From IMG/VR virus record IMGVR_UViG_3300027902_000156, positions 1 to 37,783 of that record: DNA of 37,783 bases; one strand, written 5' to 3'. The stretch's first letter is position 1, and every line of letters begins with the position of its first letter. Below the pieces are notes generated by a model that was not told the DNA's origin, did no database searches, and was given only the letters and a program-made list of their open reading frames with translations. Both the position numbers and the translations under genes were made by a program. This DNA comes from a virus. Of this stretch, positions 29,445 through 37,783 are shown in pieces.

Positions 29445-32027
29445 CTATTTTATTTTTATCCACATTGAATTACCTCCATATTGAGGAACATTATTATAAG
29501 CATGAAGTAGTACCCCCCAGCCATCAGATGTTTCACCGACATACCCATGAAAACTGTCATTTGCCCCGGTTATTGGTATTCCATAGGGAATAGAGCCTTT
29601 GTAAGTAACACCCAAATCTTCACTTATAAGTATCCCCATATCTGATTGAGTTGTAATAATAAATCTCGAACCTGTCTTATAAAATCCATGAACAATTCTT
29701 GTGTATGGGCCGTAGTTAGGAGTTTGGAATATTTTAACCCATGTAGAGGTGGTTCCAAATGTTGCTTTGGGTATCTGATACATTCCAGCAACATCAACAT
29801 AACCCAAATGTGCGTCAGTGCCGGAATAAACGCTCGTTCCGTTAAATCCAAGTCCGACAATCTTACAAACACTTGATGCTGTCCCCTCAACCATTGTAGT
29901 TACAGTCCATGTGTCTGCACCTGAATTATATTTGCATTTGTAAACCCTATCTGAAAGCAAATGGCTTGCTAACCCATCCCCGGTAGTGAACCACCATTCA
30001 TCATCAATATCGTTGTAAGTAACCCCGTGTATATGATAAGCATCATAAGTGACATCAGCTGTCCAGAATGCCTTTATTGTCTGCCCCTCATTAATAGTAT
30101 AGAACATATTTACATTTACATATACACCATCGGCAACCTGTGTGTAGTTGCCCCATACTTCAAGTTCTATTCCTCCGATTAAACCCCATTGTTTATCCCT
30201 GTTCCATTGGCTGAAATTGGTTGTTGAACTTGCAACAAAAGGATTGCCGTTTTTGTCAAGAACAGTGGCAGTATGATATGTGGCAAGATTGTCAGTAGAA
30301 TAATACATTGCTGTTTGAGAACCGAAGGATATATTTCCACTCAGGTAAATCTTTGCATATTGAATCTCAGTAACACCGGTAATAACTTTTGATATTCCAT
30401 AAGTTTTTCCTCCGTCAAGTGAAAGTGAAAGCGTATTTGTGCCAGAATTAAATTTAAGTACCTTATCGCCCCTTATGGTTACAATGTTATCAGTAGAATA
30501 TTTCCAGTAGATATAGTCATTTTCATACGTATCGGTATAAACATAATCCTGGCAATACGATGAAACAATCTTTGAGTAATTTGAACCTGATTTATTCGTT
30601 ATAAATGAAAGGACTTCATCAAGTGTTTTACGGGACTTATATGAGTGATCTGATACTTTGAAGAATACAATACCTTTATATCCTACATTTGCCCATGACT
30701 GAAATTTTAAATTATTACATTCCGAGATATGCCAGTATTTTTTAGTTGTTGCACTTGTTGCATCGTAATAAGTCAAAGCATTTCGTGCAGCATCAGAATA
30801 TATTGTAGCATTTGATCTGTCGAAATTTGCATTTGTCATTGCCAATACCGAATTGGCGAGATTATGTTTTGTCAGATTGCCGGGATGATTATCTCCAAGC
30901 TTAGTATAACCAAGCGGCAGAGTTACAACATTTTCAACACCACCCAACGTGTTTGGAACATAAATATCCTGGGATCCTTTAGTATAAAGCGAATAACCAT
31001 TATTAAGTAGATGTACCGAACCGGCAGAACCAAAACGAGTGCATTGAACATTATAAACACCATTACCTGCTCCTCCTACATAATTTGCAGTTGTAAGATG
31101 ATAACCATTACCTGAAGCATCCGGGATATATTCACCCCCACCCGCACAAGGCCAGTATGCTAATACATCTGAAGGGTATGTGCCGCTTTCGCAAGCAGTA
31201 GCCTCAGTAGGTGTAAGTAATCTTCTTAAAAGGAAACAATCCGAATGTGATGTTTTGCTTATTTGTCCGGTAACAACTGCACCATTTAAATCATTAGTCC
31301 CTTTTAGGAAAAACTTAAATTTATTATCCAAATGAGGGAACGTGCCTGTAAAAGAAACATCACTTCCCTGTTGAACATTATCAATAAAAAACCTTAATTT
31401 ACCGGTTGATTGATTAACATCCATTCTAACGGTATGCCATAAATCATCCGCCCCGTATGTTGTAGCTGCTGAAACAACTGAGAAATTATTTACTGATGTC
31501 TGAATAGAACAGGCTAATGCTCCTGTTGTCTGGAATTGAATATAATATCTCCCTACAAGTGAAGATGAACATTTCTTACCTATGAAGCAATTATAATCTG
31601 AAATAACATGATTTTCACTTTTAATTTTTGCCCAAACGGTAAAATCTGTATTGTAAATATCCAGTGCGCCATTATCAGATATATACCCATATCCTGCACC
31701 AACGGGTTCATAAAAATATGCCGGAAGTATGGGAATATTATTACCATAGTTATCAACCATATTCATTCCTGAACGGCCCTTCGCCCACTGGTTAAAATCT
31801 TGTTTCGTCCAGTAACTACTCCACGAAATAGGAATTGCTTTCACATTCACCCAGTCCCCTGTCGCTCCTCCGTCAGTAGATTCAGTACCTAAGAATCCTA
31901 ACGCAGTGAGTGTCTTGTCAGTACATAGATACCCGTCCCTCACCACCTGACGCACAGTTGTCGTGCCATCGGTAAGGGTGTTCCATGCCCCTGTCTGTCC
32001 GTTGTTATATTGTCTGTATTGGCTCAT
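29445..32027 (-). CDS. Large tail fibre/adhesin with LamG-like and propeller domains, 860 aa
   Basis: A tail-associated receptor-binding protein is likely. Residues about 1-100 are a virion-attachment-like segment starting MSQYRQYNNGQTGAWNTLTDG. Residues about 110-300 match a LamG/concanavalin A-like fold (DFTVWAKIKSE, IQFQTTGALACS, DLWHTVRMDVNQSTGKLRFFIDN, ending LAYWPCAGG), a carbohydrate-binding type. From about 480 it contains BNR-like pieces (YSTDNIVTIRG, SLSLDGGKTYG, MYYSTDNLATYH, ISEDLGVTYKGS), pointing to a beta-propeller. Its ATG directly follows the previous stop (TAA-ATG). Unlike its neighbours upstream it has no signal peptide. Confidence 0.7.
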   Translation of the reverse strand: MSQYRQYNNGQTGAWNTLTDGTTTVRQVVRDGYLCTDKTLTALGFLGTESTDGGATGDWVNVKAIPISWSSYWTKQDFNQWAKGRSGMNMVDNYGNNIPILPAYFYEPVGAGYGYISDNGALDIYNTDFTVWAKIKSENHVISDYNCFIGKKCSSSLVGRYYIQFQTTGALACSIQTSVNNFSVVSAATTYGADDLWHTVRMDVNQSTGKLRFFIDNVQQGSDVSFTGTFPHLDNKFKFFLKGTNDLNGAVVTGQISKTSHSDCFLLRRLLTPTEATACESGTYPSDVLAYWPCAGGGEYIPDASGNGYHLTTANYVGGAGNGVYNVQCTRFGSAGSVHLLNNGYSLYTKGSQDIYVPNTLGGVENVVTLPLGYTKLGDNHPGNLTKHNLANSVLAMTNANFDRSNATIYSDAARNALTYYDATSATTKKYWHISECNNLKFQSWANVGYKGIVFFKVSDHSYKSRKTLDEVLSFITNKSGSNYSKIVSSYCQDYVYTDTYENDYIYWKYSTDNIVTIRGDKVLKFNSGTNTLSLSLDGGKTYGISKVITGVTEIQYAKIYLSGNISFGSQTAMYYSTDNLATYHTATVLDKNGNPFVASSTTNFSQWNRDKQWGLIGGIELEVWGNYTQVADGVYVNVNMFYTINEGQTIKAFWTADVTYDAYHIHGVTYNDIDDEWWFTTGDGLASHLLSDRVYKCKYNSGADTWTVTTMVEGTASSVCKIVGLGFNGTSVYSGTDAHLGYVDVAGMYQIPKATFGTTSTWVKIFQTPNYGPYTRIVHGFYKTGSRFIITTQSDMGILISEDLGVTYKGSIPYGIPITGANDSFHGYVGETSDGWGVLLHAYNNVPQYGGNSMWIKIK

Positions 32028-34436
32028 TTATTTAATTATTAAAATCTTTCCACCTGAAACGTAAGCCTTCCCAACACCATTCACGACAGTCGAATAAACT
32101 GGAGTAGTGAAAGTTGTATTAACTCCATATGTTGTGCCTGTGGTATTGGTAGCATACGCCCTGACATAATACAATGTATTCCCTTTTAGTCCTGTGAGTG
32201 TGACGGTATATGAACCCAATCCTGAACCGCTTGAAGCATGACTTCCCGCTATAGTGGGATTTGTTGAAGTACCCCAACATACACCCCTATCAGTTACACT
32301 CGCTCCTTCATCTACAGTTACTGTTCCTCCTCCAATAGCTGTTATTGCCGTTATATAAGATGTCGAGTCAATTACATGAGTCTGAACGGATGCAAGTGGA
32401 GGCAGGTCTGTATCATTTATCCTATAAAGTATCGCACCTGTATATGCTGGCATACTAAGAACACTCACCTCGCTCCCGTCAGTCACATCATAATAAGTCC
32501 ACCCTACTGTGAATGGATAACTTGCAGCCCCGCCCGTGAAGTTATAAGCGTAATCAACAAACTGATCTTTCGTAGTGTGAGAGTATGATGCAGTCCATAA
32601 CTTAGCATCACCCGTCTCGTTAGCACCGGTAAGTGCATTTGCCAGCCATGCAGCAAGTGTATTGTAACCAGGAAGTGCTGCTACATAGTTTGAATACCCT
32701 GCTTTATTCCCAGTGGGCAAAAGAAGGTAATTATAATCGAAATAGTTATGAGTTTGTAATGTACCGCCCCTTATTGCCCAATTTGCAATGTCATTTTCAG
32801 TTCTGTAGTTTACGACAAGTTTATTGTATTTTACCGTATCATAATCAGGATCAGAACCGCCATCCCCAAGATATATTTCCATCGAACCATAGGATATATG
32901 TAGTACCGAACCCCTTGATTTGGTTGCCATATTATATTCCCATTTATCATATTGACCTGAGTTAGCATAAAGGTTGCCATTATTTCCTGCAACTAAGTTA
33001 TTATTGACATATACATGCTGTGTCTCATAGTCGAGATAGATACCGTAGTTATAATAAATCCCCGTTGCCCCTTCTGGTGAATCTGCCTTGCTAACAGTTC
33101 CATCACCCCCCTCGACAAAATTATATCTTATGGTATTACCTACATATGGAAGTGCTTCGGGATAGTTATCGGTTATCCTTGTAACATTCATGTATGATGT
33201 ATAAATTCCACCGCCATCATCAATAAGATAGCAATAGTCCCTTACCCTGTTTTTTTCGATAATACAGTTATTTGCGATAGATAACCTTATTCCATCATAA
33301 CCAATATGATTAACATCGTTCTTTGAAACATTGGTGAAGTTTGCGGAAGTAACTGATATCCCCTCCATGCCACGATAACCGAATCCTCCATCCAATCCGA
33401 TATAAAGAACCACATTACTATCAACCGTTCCGTTGTTGCATTGTGATAGACTTATGCCATACCATCCACAGTAATGAACTGAATCGGTTGATATCGTAAC
33501 ATAATCAGCATTGTAATTATAAATACCCGTAACACATCTTGAAGCCGTTGTACCAGTTATTGTATTATAGTCACCATCCCTATTCCTAATTCCTGCTACA
33601 TTATACCCTTCTACCCTGACATTTGCAACACCGATATAATCATAGTTATTTATATCAATGCCATAATCGTATGTTGCTGCCTTGATGGTTAATGCGCTTG
33701 GGTCAGAACCATAATACATATATACATAAGAACCATCCCAGCACCAATCTCCGTTATCGGTAAGGCATCTAATGCTATTCTGCATGAAATATCCATACCC
33801 TGCTGTATTGGTATAAACAGCCGTTGTGGTATATGTTATCTTGCGGGTTGACTGAACAAAATCAAGAACTTTTAATCTCTCATGTGAATAGGCATTTGGT
33901 CTGACTACTATCTCTGCACCATTCCAGTAATCATCTGCCTGAGTCAGATTGGTAGCATCAATAAGAGATGTATTTGACCCACCCGTAGTTACAATATTCC
34001 TGCCCGTGTTTGGATATCTGCCCATTAAAGTATTAACACCTCCGATTGTAAGATATCTCATATCGGATGAGGTTGTTACTGCCTTCCGATAGATGTTGCC
34101 CGAATAATTTGTCCACGAACCTGATATGTCTGTAAATCCCGTGATGATTGGCTTTGCACCAGTGCCATAAGCACCTATCACAATTAGATTACCTGCCGTG
34201 CCTGATTCTTTGGCAGTTATAACACCGATAAAAGTATCACCACGATTAAATAATATGGAGTCACCAGGAGCAAATGTACCCGCCGCCCAAATGGTATTAA
34301 CCTTCGATATGGTTGCCCATGCCGTGCCATTAGACAAACCATTTGCAGCATCACTTCCTCCCGTCTTTACATAGTAATTAGTTGCTGATAATATCAGGCT
34401 AATTAAAAGTAATGGTATGAAAATTAATCTTTTCAT
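32028..34436 (-). CDS. Secreted right-handed beta-helix protein (polysaccharide lyase/depolymerase-like), 802 aa
   Basis: The start at ATG 34436 is chosen because it gives a clean signal peptide (MKRLIFIPLLLISLILSA) and a TGATG coupling to the previous gene; a reading frame 99 bases longer would add an unrelated extension. The mature protein begins NYYVKTGGSDAANGLSNGTAW, the standard opening of secreted beta-helix enzymes. It continues with repeated helix coils such as NCIIEKNRVRDY and NNTITGTTASRCVTGI-like turns, consistent with pectate-lyase or tailspike folds. A C-terminal fibronectin-III-like domain (VTDRGVCWGTST, LYYVRAYATN) ends in GGKILIIK. A signal peptide on such a protein inside a virion operon is unusual. 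Confidence 0.72.
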   Translation of the reverse strand: MKRLIFIPLLLISLILSATNYYVKTGGSDAANGLSNGTAWATISKVNTIWAAGTFAPGDSILFNRGDTFIGVITAKESGTAGNLIVIGAYGTGAKPIITGFTDISGSWTNYSGNIYRKAVTTSSDMRYLTIGGVNTLMGRYPNTGRNIVTTGGSNTSLIDATNLTQADDYWNGAEIVVRPNAYSHERLKVLDFVQSTRKITYTTTAVYTNTAGYGYFMQNSIRCLTDNGDWCWDGSYVYMYYGSDPSALTIKAATYDYGIDINNYDYIGVANVRVEGYNVAGIRNRDGDYNTITGTTASRCVTGIYNYNADYVTISTDSVHYCGWYGISLSQCNNGTVDSNVVLYIGLDGGFGYRGMEGISVTSANFTNVSKNDVNHIGYDGIRLSIANNCIIEKNRVRDYCYLIDDGGGIYTSYMNVTRITDNYPEALPYVGNTIRYNFVEGGDGTVSKADSPEGATGIYYNYGIYLDYETQHVYVNNNLVAGNNGNLYANSGQYDKWEYNMATKSRGSVLHISYGSMEIYLGDGGSDPDYDTVKYNKLVVNYRTENDIANWAIRGGTLQTHNYFDYNYLLLPTGNKAGYSNYVAALPGYNTLAAWLANALTGANETGDAKLWTASYSHTTKDQFVDYAYNFTGGAASYPFTVGWTYYDVTDGSEVSVLSMPAYTGAILYRINDTDLPPLASVQTHVIDSTSYITAITAIGGGTVTVDEGASVTDRGVCWGTSTNPTIAGSHASSGSGLGSYTVTLTGLKGNTLYYVRAYATNTTGTTYGVNTTFTTPVYSTVVNGVGKAYVSGGKILIIK

Positions 34437-35362
34437 CAGTATAAGAATACTATTGTTACAGCAGCTCCGGCAGTTGTAGATGATAATGCAGTTGGCCCTG
34501 CTGGTAAATCTGTCTGTGCTGATAATGTAGCACAAAACCTATTGCTATTTGTAAAATCGAGAGTTGAAAATGGCCCTGCTGTATAATTATCTGCAAAAAC
34601 TTGAGGTATGGTTGCATCAGCACTTTCATTATAAAGGAGTGCAACATAATATATCCCTGGTGTGGCAGCATAAGTCGATGAGAATGCCTTTGTCACTAAT
34701 GTGTTTACTGATGCTTTATATAAATTGCCATCATTTGCACATGATGCTACAAGAGATATATTACCTGCTGTTTCCTTATATAGTCCTACCTTATTATTAT
34801 TATCAGCAGTATAATCCCCCTGTCTCCCTATAGCAAAAACAACTCCTGTTATAGTTACTTTCTCTGGTATGTAAACTGCAATTAATCTTAACTGCCCGTC
34901 TCCCATCGTTGAAACAGTATGATTCCCAACTGGTGCTGCACCTAAAGTCATTGCTTTATATGAAGACCCTAATAATTGCAGTGAATGAAGGTTATTTGAA
35001 TACTGAAACAAGTCCTGTGCCGTCGCATAACTCCCTGCCGGGGTAGTCCCTGCGACTACAGAGTCAGCTTTCAAAACGGCAACAGTACTAATGTTTATCT
35101 GCCCTGCAACAGGGATATAAGGATTAAGTGTATCTGCGCCATGATACGATGTCATGGATTTTGCAGTGGTATTAACCTGAATACTGTCAATGGTATTTAC
35201 AAGGCTTCCCGTCTTTGTCGCCCCTGTCTTTTCAACAGTCTTGCCTACCTTCAGACCACCGTGAGCATCAATGACATAACGATACCAGTTGACCTGCGCC
35301 GAGAGTGATGCAGTCAGCATAAATGCTATAACAACAATTAAAATCTTTTTCATATTATTCAT
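34436..35362 (-). CDS. Secreted protein of unknown function, 308 aa
   Basis: A signal peptide is clear (MKKILIVVIAFMLTASLSAQ), with likely cleavage at SAQ before VNWYRY. The mature part is beta-rich and Thr/Ser/Ala-heavy, with no recognised catalytic motif. The middle (VGNHTVSTMGDGQLRLIAVYIPEKVTITGVVFAIGRQGDYTADNNNKVGLYKET) resembles a jelly-roll module found in fibre-like proteins. It overlaps the upstream gene by 8 bases (start ATG 35362; ATG 35353 is the in-frame alternative) and is followed by the beta-helix protein with a TGATG overlap, so the two secreted proteins are made together and may work together. Confidence 0.6.
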   Translation of the reverse strand: MNNMKKILIVVIAFMLTASLSAQVNWYRYVIDAHGGLKVGKTVEKTGATKTGSLVNTIDSIQVNTTAKSMTSYHGADTLNPYIPVAGQINISTVAVLKADSVVAGTTPAGSYATAQDLFQYSNNLHSLQLLGSSYKAMTLGAAPVGNHTVSTMGDGQLRLIAVYIPEKVTITGVVFAIGRQGDYTADNNNKVGLYKETAGNISLVASCANDGNLYKASVNTLVTKAFSSTYAATPGIYYVALLYNESADATIPQVFADNYTAGPFSTLDFTNSNRFCATLSAQTDLPAGPTALSSTTAGAAVTIVFLY

Positions 35363-35705
35363 TTATTAAAATTTCATAATCAATTCCTTCAGTCCCACTA
35401 AAATTAGTACCTACCTCAAGGACATAATTACCTCCTATGACTGTCTCCCTGTAAGTCCCTGCAATAGTACCAATATGAGAATCTATTGTCTCATAGTCTA
35501 TATCCTCTGTCCCTGCAAAGCCTGTTACGGTGAGTTCGGCTTGAGTGACAAAATAACCCCCTACCTGACCACTACGGACTCTAAGGCCGGTGTCGGGGTC
35601 AGTCCAGTAAGATGGAAACTTAATATTGCCTCCTCCATAAATGGTTGTTATTGGTCTAACAACACTCCTGATAACAGGTCTTAATATGGTTCTTGCTACT
35701 GACAT
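35355..35705 (-). CDS. Small fibre/structural protein, 116 aa
   Basis: No family is recognised. It starts MSVARTILRPVIRSVVRPITTIYGGG, a basic/hydrophobic N-terminus seen in short virion proteins upstream of fibre genes in Bacteroidota phages. Two similar segments (GFAGTEDIDYETI and NFSGTEGIDYEIL) show an internal repeat of a beta-turn motif. It lies three bases from the previous gene and overlaps the next by 8 bases. Confidence 0.5.
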   Translation of the reverse strand: MSVARTILRPVIRSVVRPITTIYGGGNIKFPSYWTDPDTGLRVRSGQVGGYFVTQAELTVTGFAGTEDIDYETIDSHIGTIAGTYRETVIGGNYVLEVGTNFSGTEGIDYEILINE

Positions 35706-35708
35706 CTA

Positions 35709-36065
35709 CTACCACTCAAATCCAAAGGTTAAACTTCCACTGGTGTATGCAGCCGCATTCTTAACTCCAGCTCTCCAAGCAACCCCTTCTCCAAATTCAT
35801 CAATAATAACTCTATCTCCAGTAGCCCAAGCACTACCATTATTCAAACAATCCTGCCAAGCAGCATCATTAGAACATTTGAATTGTAAACTTATTGTTAT
35901 TGCAGAAGTTGCTCCATCAACACTTTCTCTAATGGAAAAGAACAATTTGTTTATCTTATTCTTTCTCGGATAAACCGCATTGGTAAAATATCCACTACTA
36001 CTTGGAGCAGAATCTACCGTAGCATATTCATGATTTACTGAACTTGAATCCCTGCTGTTTGCCAT
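35709..36065 (-). CDS. Small probable virion protein, 118 aa
   Basis: It is a beta-rich protein with SAITISLQFKCSNDAAWQDCL in the middle and a C-terminal GSLTFGFEW. The repeated short strands and a terminal aromatic residue resemble small decoration or fibre-base proteins. No domain is recognised. It stands between the cold-shock gene and the fibre genes, so a virion role is likely but unproven. A weak AAGG precedes ATG 36065. Confidence 0.45.
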   Translation of the reverse strand: MANSRDSSSVNHEYATVDSAPSSSGYFTNAVYPRKNKINKLFFSIRESVDGATSAITISLQFKCSNDAAWQDCLNNGSAWATGDRVIIDEFGEGVAWRAGVKNAAAYTSGSLTFGFEW

Positions 36066-36083
36066 TGCCTTATAATTTATAGT

Positions 36084-36278
36084 TTATACTTTCTTCTGTT
36101 TTACATTAATTGCTTTTGGTCCCTTCTGACCGTCCTGAAGTTCAAATGTAACCAATTCATCTTTCTTAATTTTGTCAACCAAATTACTCGCGTGTACAAA
36201 ATAATCTATACCTGTTTCTGTTTCCGTAATGAAACCAAATCCTTTTGACTCATTGAAAAATTTAACTTTTCCGTTCAT
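36084..36278 (-). CDS. Cold-shock-domain protein, 64 aa
   Basis: A complete CspA-type OB fold: MNGKVKFFNESKGFGFI with RNP1 (KGFGFI, 12-17) and RNP2 (YFVHA, 26-30), then LVTFELQDGQKGPKAINV. Such proteins bind single-stranded RNA and melt secondary structure. It lies 12 bases after the terminase gene and is therefore made late. It could keep the highly structured late mRNA (see the hairpins) open for translation, or act in host takeover. The gene is a complete match in length to bacterial versions, suggesting acquisition from a host. Confidence 0.88.
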   Translation of the reverse strand: MNGKVKFFNESKGFGFITETETGIDYFVHASNLVDKIKKDELVTFELQDGQKGPKAINVKQKKV

Positions 36279-36290
36279 TGTAATATAAAT

Positions 36291-37783
36291 TTAAGTAATA
36301 CGTCTTGCAATCTTTTTACCAACAAGTTTATTGAAAGCCCCTGCAGCAGCATCAACCTGGTCTTTATATGTACTAAATGGAAAGAATCGGTGCTCTTCAA
36401 TAAACTCACGATTCCATAAAGCCAACATCATATGAAATGTACCAATATTAACCTGTACTGAATAAGGGTCTGCTCGGAAGACTTTATCACCTGTGGGACG
36501 TTCTGCCCTGCATACAAACCCTGGTAAATTCCTTATGGTATCTTCAGCTGATTCTTTTCCACCTGACCCAGGTTCCTGCTCAACCCATACAATTACATTC
36601 GTTCCATCAGCGATTGCCGTTTGACGTATAATAGCCTCCCTTTCATCACTTCCCCACCTGCCACGTTTTACGTCTTCAATTAACCAACGATTGCCAGTCA
36701 ATTGACTCATCTTTACTCCTACGGTATAAGCACCCTCTCCTGGTGAAGCAGCCTTGTCCCAATATCGTACAGAATGAATAATATGATTTGCTGGGGGGTA
36801 ACTGGTCATCATATTAAAGTGATCCACCTTGAACATACCCCCACCCGGAGGTGTAGGATCCTGCCCAATCTGCCCTGCGTAGCCGTACTGCCCTAAATCA
36901 GCCTCCAAGTCTTTTAGGACAGCCCAAGATAGTCTCTTTGGATCGAGTAGGTCATTTACATACTTGCTTGCCAATTCAGGAGGTTGTACTTTATCAAGGA
37001 AGTTCTTAATTTCACCAGGTAAACATATATGACGAATATTCTCCTTCTGTTTAGCCAGAATGTGACCACTTGGGTCATCCTGGTGAAGTCTTTGCATTAT
37101 AAATATAGTAGGTGTAATAGATTTGTCAGTCTTACGAGTGGAGAGTGTTTGTTCACACCAGCGGTTTGCTGTCTTGAGTTCTGTATCTGAAACTGCCTGT
37201 GCTGGGTTCAGCGGGTCATCCACTATTAGAATATCTCCATGAAACCCAGTCAATGTACCACCTACAGATGTGCTGTATCGGCTTCCACCAGTGATCGATT
37301 GTTTTACCCTGCCAGGACTGCCTTCAAGTTTCTTTACCACCTTGAAGTTGGATTTAGTGTCTTTGTCCTCCTTAATATCAATTTCCGGGTACATCTCTTG
37401 GAACTGTGTCGAGCGAATCAGGTCGCGGCAGTATTCAGCTGACTCCATAGAGAGTGCTGAAGAGTATGACGCAGTAATAAACCTCATCCAATACCAGCGA
37501 GTCCAACACCAGGCAGGGAACATAATACTACAGGTAATCGTCTTGGTAGATCCTGGTGGTACATTAATAACCAGGTCATATTTTCTTGGTAATCTATTTG
37601 AAACTCTTTCTGCAACTCGTTCAAGTTCTTTACATAGGTACTCAATATGCCAATTATGTTGGAATGTATGAGGACTGACCACAGGCCAGAAGTACTGAAG
37701 AAAATGGTACAGTGATCGGTTATTTAATTCCTTAGTCACTGCCATAGGATTCTCCAAAGCATATTTAATAAATGCAGCCTTGG
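36291..37783 (-). CDS. Terminase large subunit (partial; N-terminus outside the window)
   Basis: The DNA-packaging motor. The ATPase has a Walker A variant VPPGSTKT (about residues 66-73 counted from the first possible start at 37757) and Walker B ILIVDD (176-181). The C-terminal RNase-H-like nuclease has RYWDKA with Asp334, VEQEPGSGG with Glu393, and KDQVDA with Asp469. The frame is open to the window edge (AFIKYALENPMAV...), so the possible TTG at 37757 is probably not the true start and a few or many residues are missing. It is the first gene of the visible late operon. Confidence 0.92.
   Translation of the reverse strand, partial: KAAFIKYALENPMAVTKELNNRSLYHFLQYFWPVVSPHTFQHNWHIEYLCKELERVAERVSNRLPRKYDLVINVPPGSTKTITCSIMFPAWCWTRWYWMRFITASYSSALSMESAEYCRDLIRSTQFQEMYPEIDIKEDKDTKSNFKVVKKLEGSPGRVKQSITGGSRYSTSVGGTLTGFHGDILIVDDPLNPAQAVSDTELKTANRWCEQTLSTRKTDKSITPTIFIMQRLHQDDPSGHILAKQKENIRHICLPGEIKNFLDKVQPPELASKYVNDLLDPKRLSWAVLKDLEADLGQYGYAGQIGQDPTPPGGGMFKVDHFNMMTSYPPANHIIHSVRYWDKAASPGEGAYTVGVKMSQLTGNRWLIEDVKRGRWGSDEREAIIRQTAIADGTNVIVWVEQEPGSGGKESAEDTIRNLPGFVCRAERPTGDKVFRADPYSVQVNIGTFHMMLALWNREFIEEHRFFPFSTYKDQVDAAAGAFNKLVGKKIARRIT

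Noticed and set aside
34437-34535. N-terminal 33-residue extension of the beta-helix protein
   Set aside because: It would bury a clean signal peptide and overlap the previous gene by 100 bases. ATG 34436 gives TGATG coupling and a normal secreted start.

Overview
This window looks like most of the late (virion) operon of a tailed phage or prophage with siphovirus-type genes, probably infecting a member of the Bacteroidota. The sequence is AT-rich, and nearly every gene lies on the minus strand, so transcription runs from high to low coordinates. The host guess rests on secreted proteins with Bacteroidota-like signal peptides ending in AQ or similar (567-1031, 34436-35362, 32028-34436) and on a C-terminal fibronectin-III-like domain of a type common in that phylum. 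There is no tail sheath gene. The 637-residue tape measure, at about 0.15 nm per residue, suggests a tail near 95 nm.

Layout in transcription order. Terminase large subunit, cut by the right edge (37783-36291). Cold-shock protein and two small virion-type proteins (36278-35355). A secreted protein, a secreted beta-helix protein and a large LamG/propeller adhesin (35362-29445). Papain-like protease and a four-helix membrane protein (29441-28266). Portal and Mu F-like head protein (28206-25709). Sugar cassette 1 (25716-20108). Protease/scaffold, decoration protein, major capsid protein and a small post-capsid protein (20095-16423). Sugar cassette 2 (16426-9849). Connector and tail completion genes, tail tube, frameshifted tail chaperone, tape measure, tail tip and a small tail protein (9849-2156). 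Coiled-coil membrane protein, M15-type endolysin and a small secreted protein (2109-567). At the far left, three short plus-strand genes converge on this operon.

The main surprise is 16 contiguous sugar or modification genes in two blocks inside the morphogenesis operon, one between Mu F and the prohead protease, the other between the post-capsid gene and the head-tail connector. They encode at least six glycosyltransferases, a Maf/DUF115-like protein, an FkbM methyltransferase, a P-loop sulfotransferase, a GDP-mannose 3,5-epimerase homologue, an E1-type Fe-S sugar 3-dehydrase, a sugar aminotransferase, a GNAT acetyltransferase and a split minimal transketolase. Most are joined to each other and to the structural genes by 1-29 base stop/start overlaps. 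The simplest reading is a late-expressed pathway that builds a complex, possibly 3,6-dideoxy or branched, fucosylated, methylated and sulfated glycan for the virion.

The structural genes also hold several recoding and expression devices that can be read directly: an A AAA AAC -1 frameshift site with a stem-loop six bases downstream in the tail chaperone; an internal Shine-Dalgarno and start that should release the scaffold from the protease gene; a second possible -1 site (T TTA AAA) in a small tail gene; an identical 16-base hairpin after both the capsid and tail tube genes; and strong Shine-Dalgarno sites confined to genes for abundant virion proteins. I found no rRNA, tRNA, CRISPR array or insertion sequence.
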